Assembly: GCA_036768485.1 (NCBI GenBank)
Contig: JAVLUZ010000145.1
Span: 4,620,660 to 4,684,659 of the forward strand
Source: Mermis nigrescens
Taxonomy: Eukaryota; Nematoda; Enoplea; Mermithida; Mermithidae
Direction: 5' to 3'
DNA: 64,000 bases
The notes under the pieces are model-generated. The model was given only the letters and a program-made list of their open reading frames with translations. It was not told where the DNA came from and searched no databases. Shown here piece by piece: positions 1-11,790 of the stretch (its first letter is position 1; the number at the start of each line of letters is the position of its first letter). Both the position numbers and the translations under genes were made by a program.

Positions 1-170
1 ACTGAAGAAATTTCTTCAGTCGGCCGACCGAATTAACAAAAAATATAACAAATTTTTCGTCAAATGAGCCTAATTTCAAACTTAAGAAATTTCTTCAGTT
101 CGCCGACCGGATTAACAAAATATAGCAAATTTTTCGTCAAATGCACCAAATTTTCAACTGAAGGAACTTT
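1..170 (-). repeat. Palindromic satellite, edge of an array
   Basis: Two units and a partial third of the satellite that forms the large array at 6935-9225, here in the opposite orientation. The palindrome CTGAAGAAATTTCTTCAG is intact at the start and nearly so at about 85-104. The window opens inside a unit, so the array probably continues to the left. Confidence 0.75.
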
Positions 171-267
171 TTCACTTGACAGATAAGCAAGAACATAAAA
201 AATTTTTATTATATGTTCTTCAAAACATCTTTTTCCTCCGTGGTGCAACCATATAGCTATTGGAAGC

Positions 268-852
268 CAGTGGCGGATCTGGAATTTTCGTTAGGGGAAG
301 TGCCCCAACTTTCTCTAATCCAGTCTAAAATAGACCTAAAAATTTGCCCTTCATGCGCGAAGAAATGTTTTTTGAGATTTTATGTTGTCTCATTTTATTT
401 AAAATTGCTTTTGGCGCAATAACTGTTCCAAGAAAATTTGAGATTTTCATCAATTTTTTTGCGAAAAAAATCAATTATTTTTTGACTTGAGGAAAATTCG
501 GCGGATAGCACCCGAAAATTTCTGAATTATAGGTTGAATGAACTTTTAAAGTTGGTATTAGTTGATTTTTTGTATTTGAAGGAAGTGATATGGAGTGTCG
601 AAAGTTTTAAAAGTTATATGCTCTTGATATTGTTTTAAAACTTGCAAAAGTAAGGTTTATAGATTGCCGCCAAGAAAGTAAATAAATGCCAATAATAGTA
701 ATTATCCAGCGCAAAGCGCTGAAAAAATTTGAGAAATAATGACCAGTGATAGCCCGAAATCATTGCAAATTACATATCCACCGTTTATGTCGCCAAATAT
801 TTCGAGTCATTGGATAGATGCGGCTGCTCCGGCCCCCTTAAATCCGCCCATG
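268..852 (-). mobile_element. hAT-like non-autonomous element, family R2
   Basis: Ends CAGTGGCGGATC and (reverse complement of the right end) CATGGGCGGATT form short terminal inverted repeats. The flanks TTGGAAGC (260-267) and TTGGAAGG (853-860) match at 7 of 8 positions, the 8-bp duplication expected of hAT transposition. The body holds a GCGCAAAGCGC palindrome and is the reverse of part of the element at 5006-5884. No transposase is encoded. Confidence 0.6.
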
Positions 853-860
853 TTGGAAGG

Positions 861-2249
861 TACATATAACTAAATATGTACAGACGATAATTTATTTTTT
901 CTGCATTATTACTAAGCCTGGCGTTCAATATTTCTGATTTTATTTTATATTCGCACCTTTGAGAAATAATTTGTTTCAAAAGGATGGAAAGAGACTGCCT
1001 AATTTTTTTGAAAGCTTCATAAATCATAGTCTATTGCCGGAGCGTGCACTGAATTTTTTAAAGAAAACGGACTAGGAATGGATGACTCCATATTTTGGCG
1101 CATTCGGAGGTACGCAAAATAAGGGTTGTTAATTGTTTTAATGACGTTAATTGCTGGATAATGAAGCATTCTTCTTGAAGCTTTGGTGGAATACTTTTCA
1201 CAGTGAAAGAATGTTTCGATTTTTCCCGTGAAAGCGAAAAATTAAAAATAACGTTAATTTCCTTTTCTGACCTCAATATTAATGCCAGTGGATTTTAAAC
1301 TGCACTCTTAGCTTTATCACAAAATTCTCTACCTGAATATGTGAAGAATACAAAATTTTATGAAGAATGTTATGCTGAAAAGTACATTTAAAAATTAACA
1401 ATATTTAAATAACGTTAAGGTTTAACAACGCTACACAAAATGCATTTTTTGACATTTCAACCATGCTCTACCCATTAAAACCAAAAAAAATTTATCGAAA
1501 AAATTTCAGACCTTCTCTTCGCATCACATTTTTAGCTTTAAACAGATTCTATAGCATTTTACGTGTTATTTTGTGGCGGATGCATTTCCATAATCTTTTC
1601 TGCATTATCCTATGTTTCCGAAAATTTTTTGGATCGAAAGGGGTGGTCACTGGTCAGCAAGTGGGAGTAGCTGCCAAATCCTAGGTCTGGGTGGTCTTAA
1701 ATTGGCAAAAAATCTCAAAAAAACATGCCAAAAATTTAATTCTGGGCCGTCTATCAATTTGTGGGGTCAAACAGGTTCTCGCAGGGTGGTTTTAACCATA
1801 CACCAATATGTGATGGTCAGCCCTCTTCCCTGACCCACTGTGTACACTGGTGGTTTCTCGATAGCAACAACAAATTCTGTGTGAAAATTTCTTCTTATAT
1901 TCATAAGTATGTACCTGGCTTACAAATTGCCGTCGTATCAATTGGCACATGAGAAAATCTGATCACTGTCCACACAAGCTTCTAAGACGCCGATATTCGT
2001 AAGTAAATAGAAAAATCATTCGCTTAGGATAGAATCTAGTCACTGATGAATTGCAGCTTAATAGTCCCGGTTGAATGGATATAAAAATTTGAAATTGAAA
2101 TGCGTAAATGACAATACCACTAGCTTCAGCCACAAATGTCGGCTAAATAGTTCTCTGATCAATGAAAATAAGTTGAAAGCCACATGTTTGATAGCAAAAC
2201 TTAAGTGTGAGGTCTTTTCTTATAATAGATGTAGACTTGCCCATAACCA
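861..2249. other. No recognisable gene
   Basis: AT-rich sequence with short, unrelated open frames on both strands and nothing that looks like a conserved protein. The stretch around 1620-1860 is GGT-rich and may be an eroded transposon end, but no boundaries could be set. Confidence 0.5.
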
Positions 2250-2860
2250 ATGGAGGCCGAGGGTAGCTTGAACCCCGCCCCTGCCCAAATGAAAAGAAAT
2301 TAAGTTTTCACTGGGGTCCACCAAAGTCAAATAAAATGACTACCAAGCAAATTTCTAGTGAACTTTTGAGCCAGTCAATTCAGAATTTTCAGGCGCTTCG
2401 TGCCAGATGTCTTATTTTTTCTATATACTTCTCATCCACAAAGCCTAACATAGACATATTAAATATGGAGCAATTTTAAGTTATATTTTTCATGTTATCA
2501 ATTTCTATGTTCAAAAATAACGATAATGAACCACAAATTTTAAAAAAATTTTAAAGATCCCTAAAAGCGAGTTCTAAACGTCCCAAATTAATCCTTGTCT
2601 GATTGAAAAACATTCTGAGCTTGCACTGGACATTGTAATTCAGTCTTGCAAACAATTTAAACAATACCTTTCATATCCAAAATAATTAAAGAATTTTTGA
2701 TTTGTCGAAAATTTCTCTTCGCCGTTGCACAGAGCTCGTCTAGAAACGCTTTGAAATACCGTTATTTTCAAATGGCTCCTTATGGTTCCAGAGATATTCG
2801 ACTTTAACAATTTTGAGCCCCCCCCCCGAAATAAAATTCTGGTCACGGCGCTGCCTGTAG
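2250..2860 (+). repeat. Diverged R2-like repeat
   Basis: Contains CAGGCGCTTCGTGCCAGAT, resembling a block of the R2 element at 5365-5400, and ends in a poly-C stretch followed by AAATTCTGGTCACGGCGCTGCCTG, a plausible eroded terminus. No target duplication was found, so the limits are approximate. Confidence 0.35.
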
Positions 2861-2974
2861 CCATAATTTTGAGCACGACTTTTACAAATTTTCACTGACA
2901 ATTAGAAGCGAAGTGGATAAACTCAAGGTGATCACAGAAAGCTGTAAGGTAATTTACACCAGCTAAAAAATACA

Positions 2975-3430
2975 TAAAAACATTTTGAGTTTCAGCTTAA
3001 GCATCAGACTGTCGGATCCAGAAATGTTATGTATGAGAAGAGAACCCAATGTCTTTTCAAACAGTCAAAAATACTTTTAAAAATTTTATATTTATATGCA
3101 AAACCGACAGTGCAAAGCGCGAAAATTAATAAAATCTAAGCAAAAAGCATAGAATTTGAATTAATTCACAATTTGCTGTTGGAGCACTTAGAGCAAAGCT
3201 TGTTCAAGCAATTTTGCTGAAAATGAAAAAAACTACAAAAATACGGCTATAATTCAGGCTGCGAAGAAAGGAAATCAATATAATTAATTAGTGTATGGCG
3301 CAGTTTTGGAAAAATTTGGAAATTTGGACGGCTAGTGACCAGAAATCACTGCAAAGTATGTGCATATGGATTCTTCTCACCAACAATGCTGGGCCCATAG
3401 GGCCACTGTCATCCTTACCCCCAGAAATAT
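2975..3430 (-). repeat. Diverged R2-like repeat, reverse orientation
   Basis: The blocks GGCGCAG...GTGACCAGAAATCACTGCAAA resemble the reverse complement of the R2 body. Both ends are eroded, and this is a similarity call only. Confidence 0.35.
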
Positions 3431-4997
3431 GCCTCTGACGGATCATAAGTGAAGACTTAAAAACTCATTTTGTCGATCTAATTAAAAGAAACATCATTTA
3501 AAAGTATTTAATTTGTTGTGCAATCACTTTTTCTTAAAACATACTAAGTTAGGGTGAAGAAAAATAAGGCAGGAGCCTGGATATAAAAATTCAGACGCGC
3601 CGGACGATAAAGCAAGACAAGTTGAGAATGAACATTTACAGCACATACCTACATATAATGTTCGACAGAAAAAGATCTTATGTACGCATTTCCCGTGCCA
3701 AAAGCAAAACAAGTACCGCCAAAAACCGCCACAGAACTGAAAAAAATAAAGTAGGTACTTACGTACCATTGTTTACAGAGTGGGAGAAATGAGCCGAATG
3801 CTGGAATATAAAGGGAGCAACAGACAGGCATGAATTTGCAATAAGCCAGTAATATGCAACGGTCAACCAATTAATCGGATACTGTAGTAATTTATGGCCG
3901 CCTATTTTCCTATGACCAATCAAAGATGATTTGAGCTAATGTATATTCATCTGGTCTGTACATGGTCATTTCGTCTTGTGCATAAAACACGCCAACAGAT
4001 TAGTCCACACGATTTGACCTTTGTTTCTAATATACACTCGTCTACTTATATTTGGTCAGCAGCCCTGTTATAAAAACAGGATATGCATTCTTTAGTTGGT
4101 GGTCGAATGTGACCATCTTTTTTAGGGCTCTATTATCCCAAGAGGCAACAAAAACCGCATTTACGGTCGCCTTCATGCAGAGAGTCTCTAGAATGCGTAG
4201 GTAAACTAAGTCAGTGCGCATGCCTTTCTTTTTGAAAGTAAGCAGTTTTGTTAAACATAAGTGTATTTATGAAGTCGTTATTATTTTATTATTATTTTAT
4301 CTCCATATTTTCTCTAAAATTTTTTTCTTCCTTTTTGTCATATTTTTGACTCCCTGTTATCTCAGTGAATTATTGTAATTCAAAAAAGTTCTCCTCAGCA
4401 TTTTTCAAATCAAAATAAAATCAAACCTGCTTTTCTCAATAATTATCGATATCTCATGAAAGGATACAATGAAATAGCTTATGTTATAATAATGAGGTTG
4501 ATTTGTAGAACAGTTTACTATATAGAGGTTTTCATATTTCGATCCGAGCATTCTTACCCTTTGTTTTAATTAATCGTGTTCACTGATTATTTTGTAATCT
4601 TTGTAGGTCTGAATTATGCTTAGCGGATAATTCAGACTTTTAAATTTATTGTTATTCAACTCGCTTATTACGCCTATTGCTAATTTAGGATAAAGAACAA
4701 AAAATATTTACGGAAAATAACCTTGGCGCTTGAAATTGACAAGCTATTTAACAAACTTAATGCTTGGAAATAGCACAGTGATTTAACTTGCTTGCCGATT
4801 TGACAGATTTTGTTATTCATCAAGATTTGACCGTATGATATCATATGCCAACGTACGGTAATAAGAAGCCTGATGATATCAAAGTCGTAAATACGAGCCA
4901 TTTGCAAATGGCAAATGGAGCGGATATAGCTTGTTTCAAATACAAGGTGAGACAACAAATGTAATTAAAAACCGAATAAGCTCTAATTTATGGCTGG
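3431..4997. other. No recognisable gene
   Basis: AT-rich sequence. Two overlapping minus-strand open frames at 3524-3870 (81 and 73 codons) encode cysteine- and phenylalanine-rich peptides with no recognisable domain. I see no splice-site or similarity support for a gene. Confidence 0.5.
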
Positions 4998-5005
4998 ATT
5001 AACAG

Positions 5006-5884
5006 GTATAGGCAGATTTATGAGGAACGGGGCGGCCGCCCACATTGGCTCAAAATAATTGACAAAATAAAACATGAATATATAATTTGCAATTTTTGGC
5101 CGCCAGCGAAATTTTTCCGGCGCTTTGCGCCGAATAATACCTATTAATAATACTTATTTTTTTCTTAGCGGCCCAGAGGTTATGATTTTGCTCAGGGAAT
5201 AAGTTTTAAAACGATCTCAAGTGCAGAAACAACTTTCTCGGAGCATATTTTTCTTCTGCATATTTTCATGCATAACTTTTAAAAATTTTCAACGTTCCAC
5301 ATTAAATGCTACAAACGCAGGAGACAGAGCAGTAATTTGAGCTTCTAAAGGTTCTTGCGCTTTAATTTTGCGAAGTTTCCGGCGCGTCGCATCAGATTTT
5401 CGCTAAACTCAAAGAAATTGGATGATTTTTCCGAGCAGATTGTCGAAAATTTAATGTGATTTGCAATGATTTTGGCCGTCAGTGATCGTAATTTCTTTAA
5501 TTTTTTCCGGCGTTTCTCGCGGTATAATACCTTTTAATGACATTTATTTACATTTTCGGCGGCCTGGAAGCCACTTATTTTGCTCATAGAATTGGTTTCA
5601 AAACAATTTCAAGGTCACATCTATTTCAGCATAGATTTCGTCTATTTTCAAGCATAACTTTTAAAAATTTACGACGTTATACATCAAATGCGACAAAGAT
5701 AAGATCGAGCAGTAAATTAAGCTTATAAACATTCTTCCGCATAAATTTCACAACTTTTCCGGCGCTTCGTGTCGAATTTTCGCTAAAATCAAAAATTATT
5801 TTTGACTGTTTTTGGAAAAGATAGAAAAGTTGGGGTACCGATCACCCCTCCTCCTTTAGCAAAATTCTAAATCCGCAACTGCTG
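5006..5884 (+). mobile_element. hAT-like non-autonomous element, family R2
   Basis: Flanked by perfect 8-bp direct repeats ATTAACAG (4998-5005 and 5885-5892). The inner ends contain GGCAGATTTA and, reverse-complemented, GCGGATTTAG. The body is an internal tandem duplication of about 390 bp: a block with TTTGGCCG(C/T)CAG, TTTTTCCGGCG and GCGGC near 5085 recurs near 5465. No coding capacity. Confidence 0.65.
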
Positions 5885-6294
5885 ATTAACAGTATGTTTA
5901 CCAAGTACTTTTGAGTAAGTCTTATACTTTTTAAGCAACAATGTTAATGTTGAGATTATTTTATTATCTGTTAGTTGTGAATATCGCAAATACTTTAGTG
6001 ACTAAAAAATTAAAGATTTTTTCCTTTTTAATAGCTCAAAAGTTTCCTAAAAGCCTGTTTTGGCGAACTTTCAGATGTACGTCTAGAATTATTCATTTTT
6101 TTCTTATAAAATCCTCGTGAGAAAAAAATTGTTTCACTTTCGGGGATGGAAAGACCTCCCTCCATCCACATGGATAGAGTCAGCTTACACATTACATAAC
6201 ATGAGCATTTCATCATTCCCTTATTCAGATAATTGACGTACAATATGCGCAAGTAGGACTTCAAATAAAGAGTGAATCCAGTGGGGGTCCGGCG

Positions 6295-6805
6295 CATATC
6301 TGGGAGTGGGGAGTTTGGGGGTATGATGCACCCCAGAAACCAAAATACCCTCCCTCTGAATTCAATTTTTGAATTTTTTTTAATTTTTTTCGTAAATTTT
6401 TGATGCCAATGGATAGTGCTCGATGAGAACCATTAAAAATGGTGTCTTTTCGCCATACCACCACACATGGGCGTGGGGGCTTTGGGGGTATGCACCCCCA
6501 GAAGTTGAAATACCCCCCCCCCAGAAATCAAAATACCCCCCAGAATTCAAATTTTTAAATTTTTTTGCTTTTTTAGCGATTTTTTGATGCCATTGGAGAG
6601 TGCTTGATGAGAAACGTCAAAAAATGGTGTTTTTTGCCATACGACCACTTTTAGGGCCATTCTTTGACCCTTGAAAATTTATTCACCCTGCCCCCAGAAT
6701 TTAGGTGCTGCCCACCTATGTATACCACCATTTTTAAGGCCATTTTTTGACAATTAAAAAATGTTGCACTCCCCCTCAGAACTTTGGTGCTGCTGCCCAC
6801 CTATG
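6295..6805 (-). mobile_element. hAT-type MITE, outer copy, split by another MITE
   Basis: Reverse-oriented member of the main MITE family. It starts CATATCTGGGAG and ends CCCACCTATG. Flanks GTCCGGCG and GTCCGGGG match at 7 of 8 positions. It is interrupted at 6462-6720 by a second copy. The related repeat near 23870 lacks the insertion and serves as an empty site. Confidence 0.8.
6462..6720 (-). mobile_element. hAT-type MITE nested in another MITE
   Basis: A 259-bp reverse copy running from CACACATGGGCG to CCCACCTATG. Flanks CATACCAC (6454-6461) and TATACCAC (6721-6728) match at 7 of 8 positions. The outer copy resumes seamlessly after the duplication. Confidence 0.85.
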
Positions 6806-6934
6806 GTCCGGGGGCATTGATGCACAAAATGGCCGATCTGTAGGAATCAGCCGGCCTGGGAGGAGGAGTCGAAAATCGAATTTTTTTGGCCGAAAAGACC
6901 TCAAAAACGAAAATAAGTGCAAAAATAGCGATAA

Positions 6935-9225
6935 AGAAAATTTGGTGCAATTGATGAAAAATTCGCTGTATTTTTGGTTTAATTCGCCAAGTGAAGAAAT
7001 TTCTTCAGTTGGAAATTTGATGTATTTGACGAAAAATTCGTTACATTTTTGTTAATCTGATTGACCAACTGAAGAAATTTCTTCAGTTATAAATTTGGTG
7101 CAATTCACGAAAAACTTGCTGTATTTTGCTTAATCTAATTGGCCAACTGAAGAAATTTCTTCAGTTGGAAATTTGATGTATTTGACGAAAAATTCGTTAC
7201 ATTTTTGTTAATCTGATTGGCCAACTGAAGAAATTTCTTCAGTTATAAATTTGGTGCAATTCACGAAAAACTTGCTGTATTTTTGCTTAATCTAATTGGC
7301 CAACTGAAGAAATTTCTTCAGTTGGAAATTTGATGTATTTGACGAAAAATTCGTTACATTTTTGTTAATCTGATTGGCCAACTGAAGAAATTTCTTCAGT
7401 TGGAAATTCGGTCCAATTGACGAACAACTGGTAGTATTTTTGGTTAATCTAATTGCCAACTGAAGAAATTTCTTCAGTTGAAATTTGATGCATTTGACGA
7501 AAAATTCGTTACATTTTTGTATATCTGATTGGCCAACTGAAGAAATTTCTTCAGTTGGAAATTTGGTGCAATTGACGTAAAACTTGCTTTATTTTTGGTT
7601 AATCTAATTGGCCAACTGAAGAAATTTCTTCAGTAGGAAATTTGATGCAATTGACGAAAAATTCGTTACATTTTTGTTAATCTGATTGGCCAGCTGAAGA
7701 AATTTCTTCAGTTGGAAATTTGGTGCAATTGACGTAAAACTTGCTGTATTTTTGGTTAATCTAATTGGCCAACTGAAGAAATTTCTTTAGTTGGAAATTT
7801 GATGTATTCGACGAAAAATTCGTTACATTTTTGTTAATCTGATTGGTCAACTGAAGAATTTTCTTCAGTTATAAATTTGGTGCAATTCACGAAAAACTTG
7901 CTGTATTTTTCCTTAATCTAATTGGCCAACTGAAGAAATTTCTTCAGTTGGAAATTTGATGTATTTGACGAAAAATTCGTTACGTTTTTGTTAATCTGAT
8001 TGGCCAACTGAAGAAATTTCTTCAGTTATAAATTTGGTGCAATTCACAAAAAACTTGCTGTATTTTTGCTTAATCTAATTGGCCAACTGAAGAAATTTCT
8101 TCAGTTGGAAATTTGGTCCAATTGACGAACAACTGGTAGTATTTTTGGTTAATCTAATTGGCCAACTGAAGATATTTCTTCAGTTGGAAATTTGATGTAT
8201 TTGACGAAAAATTCGTTACATTTTTGTATATTCGATTGGCCAACTGAAGAAATTTCTTCAGTTGGAAATTTGTGTGCAATTGACGTAAAACCTGCTTTAT
8301 TTTTGGTTAATCTAATTGGCCAACTGAAGAAATTTCTTCAGTAGGAAATTTGATGCAATTGACGAAAAATTCGTTACATTTTTGTTAATCTGATGGGCCA
8401 GCTGAAGAAATTTCTTCAGTTGGAAATTTGGTGCAATTGACGTAAAACTTGCTATATTTTTGGTTAATCTAATTGGCCAACTGAAGAAATTTCTTTAGTT
8501 GGAAATTTGATGTATTCGACGAAAAATTCGTTATATTTTTGTTAATCTGATTGGCCAACTGAAGAATTTTCTTCAGTTATAAATTTGGTGCAATTCACGA
8601 AAAACTTGCTGTATTTCTCCTTAATCTAATTGGCCAACTGAAGAAATTTCTTCAGTTATAAATTTGGTGCAATTCACGAAAAACTTCGCTGTATTTTTGC
8701 TTAATCTAATTGGCCAACTGAAGAAATTTCTTCAGTTGGAAATTTGATGTATTTGACGAAAAACTCGTTACATTTTTGTATATCTGATTGGCCAACTGAA
8801 GAAATTTCTTCAGTTGGAAATTTGGTGCAATTGACGTAAAACTTGCTTTATTTTTGGTTAATCTAATTGACCAACTGAAGAAATTTCTTCAGTAGGAAAT
8901 TTGATGCAATTGACGAAAAAATTCGTTACATTTTTGTTAATCTGATTGGCCAACTGAAGAAATTTCTTCAGTTGGAAATTTGGTGCAATTGACGTAAAAC
9001 TTGCTGTATTTTTGGTTAATCTAATTGGCCAACTGAAGAAATTTCTTTAGTTGGAAATTTGATGTATTTGACGAAAAATCGTTACATTTTTGTTAATCTG
9101 ATTGGGCAACTGAAGAAATTTCTTCAGTTGGAAATTTGATGCAATCGACGAAAAACTCTGCTGTATTTTTAGGTTAATCTAATCGGCCCACAGAAGAATT
9201 TTCTTCAGTTTAAAATTCGGTGTAA
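6935..9225 (+). repeat. 78-bp palindromic satellite array with higher-order repeat
   Basis: About 29 units of roughly 78 bp. Each carries CTGAAGAAATTTCTTCAG, a perfect 18-bp palindrome that extends to 26 bp (CCAACTGA...TCAGTTGG) in many units. Two spacer types alternate: one with TTGATGTATTTGACGAAAAA and one with TTGGTGCAATTCACGAAAAA. A variant unit with GACGAACAACTGGTAG at about 7417 recurs about 705 bp later near 8118, as does the TGTATATCTGATTGG variant (7520, 8222, and 8775 in a shorter block). This is a higher-order repeat of about nine monomers. Confidence 0.9.
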
Positions 9226-9830
9226 TGAAAACAGTAAAAATCAATCTGTGTATTATTTAATGCGATCAATTGTATGCAAATGATTCATTTTCAGTTGAAC
9301 AAACCAGCAGCTGAAGAAAGAAGTATGGCATCAAATGATACTGCGTATTTCCTTGTTTTAATGGAGATTGTTGTTGACTGCTGTCGCGGGTCTATACTTT
9401 TTGTGATCTGATTAAACTTGTTTTATAGCTTGTAAAAATGGTTTTTGCTGCACACCTGAAGTAAGCTGCATAAAAAAACAACGATTTTCGCAGAAGTGGT
9501 ACAGGGAGCACTATAATCGTAAAAATTGGATACAATTTTGCGTGTACCAAATGAATAATACAAAAAGTAATAAATTTGGTCTGTATTTGCTGCTAATGGG
9601 AATCAAGCAAAAAACTTTGACCTGAGGTAAGGAAATATCTTTGTTTTTATGCATTTCCTAAAATACTTCGGCTCAGAAGAGCCAAACTTGAAAAATTTGG
9701 AGAAAAAATTGAAAAACTTATTCTTCTCAAGTATGAAGGAAGAAAATCAAATTTTTTGCTAGATTATATGAAGTTTCGAATTCATTTTGGATTTAACAGT
9801 TTTGGTTTGGACGGTGTTTTGCTTAGTAGG
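9226..9830 (+). repeat. Satellite-tail repeat R6, copy 1 (unbroken)
   Basis: Matches 44160-44393 plus 45639-45920, where the same sequence is split by a solo LTR. Landmarks are CAAACCAGCAGCTGA, GGTACAGGGAGCAC, GCTCA-AAGA-CCAAACTTG and TTTGCTAGATTATATG. In both places it follows satellite units. No open frame of note. Confidence 0.7.
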
Positions 9831-10255
9831 GTACCTTTGTTCCTTTTATTACTAAGTCTTTGCTCTAGTCAAATGAGCAGACCTTTGTCTGAGAAATATT
9901 ACGTGGAATCTTTTGTTCCTTATTGAGTCTATGCTCTACTAAAATTAGCAGACCTTCGTCTGGGAAATATTACCCTCGGTAGACCTTTGTCTTTTATATG
10001 TGTTGTTGCCCAGAAAATAAATGATTTTTTAAAAAAATAGATGTTTTTTCGACTTTTCAAGGCCTTTGTATTGATTTTAGGTCTGTGCCTGAAAAAAGCT
10101 GAATTTTTTAAAATTTCATCAATTTTTTGACTTTTCAGACCTTTGACTGTTTTATTTTTGGATCTTTGCCCGGAAAGAGCTGAATATTTCAAAATTTGTC
10201 GAGTTTAGACCTTTTGGACTTCTGTCTGTTTTTGTTTCCTTAGAAACGTCTTGAA
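9815..10255 (+). repeat. Left arm of a foldback-like inverted repeat
   Basis: Made of degenerate units containing AGACCTTTGTCTG, TTTTCGACTTTTCA and GAAAAAAGCTGAA. The reverse complement of this arm is found at about 10815-11640 (for example TTCCTTTTATTACT and GCAGACCTTTNTCTGAGAAATAT). The arrangement fits a foldback-type element, or two converging copies of one repeat. Confidence 0.55.
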
Positions 10256-10814
10256 AGCGGATGCATGGATAAATTCCCTCACATCCTGTCAGTAAATGAA
10301 TACACGAATAAACTTAGTCAAAACACTCGGTTTCCTTACGGATCGGTTGGGGGTTATACTCCAATCTTTCCAAAGGGGTAATGTTTCTAGGACTTATTTA
10401 GCTTAGGTTCGAGTGTCTTAAGGTTAACGATAGGTAAGTTAGTTCTGCGAGTAAGTAAGCACTCATCGAGTAATTTAGAGAGCCGAGTGCTTGACATCGG
10501 CATCGACATTATACACTGGAAGCAAGCACTGCTAACTGCTTCCAGTCATATAGAAAAAACCGGTTTGCAGCAGCAGATCGATAATGCGAACCGGGATATT
10601 CGGCGCATTAGTAAGCTAGTCTTTCTAACCTTCTCTATCATATTCATTCTTGCTATAACATGTGCATTTAAGGATACATGCAACAAGCCCGCAGGAGTAA
10701 GCGTGGCAGGCACGATTAAGACAGTGTTTAGAGGGAGAAAGGTAAGGAAAACCGAGTCATTCTGGCTAACTGTAAGCTGTGTGTTCCTTAGTGACAGGAT
10801 GTTAGGAAATCCCC
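10256..10814 (+). other. Unique core between inverted-repeat arms; 127-codon open frame
   Basis: The sequence from about 10475 to 10740 is clearly related to 15780-16030 (GAGTGCTTGACAT, CTGGAAGCAAGC, GCAGCAGCAGA, GATAATGC). An open frame at 10487-10870 would encode 127 residues with one hydrophobic stretch (residues about 44-60), but it runs into the right arm and the related copy at 15780 does not keep the frame. I therefore do not call it a gene. It is probably transposon-derived leader or internal sequence. Confidence 0.4.
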
Positions 10815-11640
10815 ATACATCCGTTTTTCAAACGTTTCAAGGGAAACGCAAAACAGACAAAATTCCATAAAAGTCGAAAAATCGGCATATTTTGAAATAT
10901 CCAGCTCTTTTCAGACACAGACCCATAAACAAAATAGACAAAAGGTTTAAAAAGTCGAAAAATCAACATATTTTAAAATATTCGGCTTCTTCTCGACGCG
11001 GACCCAAAAACGTTTCAAAGGAAACGCAAAACAGACAAAGGTATGAAAAAACAAAAAATCAGCAAATTTAGAAATATTCAGCTTTTCTAGGGCACAGACC
11101 CAAAAGCAATATGGGCACTGAAAAGTCGAAAAATCGACTAATTTCCAAAATTTTTTTAATTTTTTTGTGATGATGGATGACCATACGTGGGCAGCAAGAA
11201 AATTACGGGAGAGGTGCAAGATTTTTCAAACGTAAAAAATGGCCTAAAACTGGTAGTATAGCGAAAAAATACCATTTTTTATCGTTTCTCAAACGAGCAC
11301 TATCCATTGGCATCAAAAAATTGCGAAAAAAGGAAAAAAAATTTTAAAAATTGAATCTTGGGGGGGGGTTATTTTGATTATCGCGGAGGGGGGGTTATTT
11401 TGGTTTCTCGGGAAAGGGGTTCACGCCCCAACTTCTCCTGCTGATGTGTAATGACGACCCATACTTAAGACGAAGGCCACAAAACCCCCAGACATAGGTC
11501 AACAGAGGGTCATATTTCTCAGATAAAGGTCTGCTAATTTTACTAGCATACATACTAAGTAATAAAAGGAACGAAGGTTCCCTACTAAGCAAAGGCTTAT
11601 TGAGGTCAAATTCTCCCCTATTTCTTAAAAAAAATTAAGC
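10815..11640 (-). repeat. Right arm of the foldback-like inverted repeat
   Basis: Reverse complement of the arm at 9815-10255, built of units with AAAAGTCGAAAAATC, AGCTNTTTTCAG and CAGACCCA-AA, interrupted by a MITE at about 11182-11447. The outer part (11500-11600) mirrors 9830-9985. Confidence 0.55.
11182..11447 (+). mobile_element. hAT-type MITE
   Basis: Starts CATACGTGGGCAGCAAG and keeps the TTCTCAAACGAGCACTATCC and CATTGGCATCAAAAAATTGCG core. The right end is eroded (CTGATGTGT). The flanks only partly match, so the right limit is approximate. Confidence 0.75.
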
Positions 11641-11790
11641 AAAGGCTTGGCAAATTCTGCCCTTTATCCTTAAAAAAAATTAAGCAAAGGCTTATAGAGG
11701 GCGAATTCTCCCTCATTCTTAAAATTAAGCAAAGGCTTATAGTAGGGCAAATTCCTTTCCTCAATCTTAAAATTGAGCAAAGTCTCGTCT
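11570..11790. repeat. Short degenerate tandem repeat
   Basis: Four to five units of about 45-60 bp, each with (A)AGCAAAGGCTTAT or a variant followed by AATTCTCCC and a T-rich stretch. Confidence 0.6.

Larger units (their letters stand above)
6085..6934 (+). repeat. Dispersed repeat R4, copy 1 (carries nested MITEs)
   Basis: Apart from the MITE insertion at 6295-6805, this matches 23640-23970 almost continuously. Shared landmarks are CTTATNAAANCCTCGTGAGAAAAA, the CATTACATAACATGAGCATTTC block and CAATATGCGCAAG. It leads directly into the satellite array, so array and repeat may belong to one mobile unit. Confidence 0.65.

Noticed and set aside
6935..9225. Regularly spaced palindromes reminiscent of a CRISPR array.
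   Set aside because: The spacers are also repeats of one another, the context is eukaryotic, and there are no cas genes. It is a tandem satellite.
10487..10870. 127-codon open frame with a hydrophobic segment as a possible small membrane protein.
   Set aside because: The related copy at 15780-16030 is not open and the frame runs into an inverted-repeat arm, so selection on a protein is unlikely.
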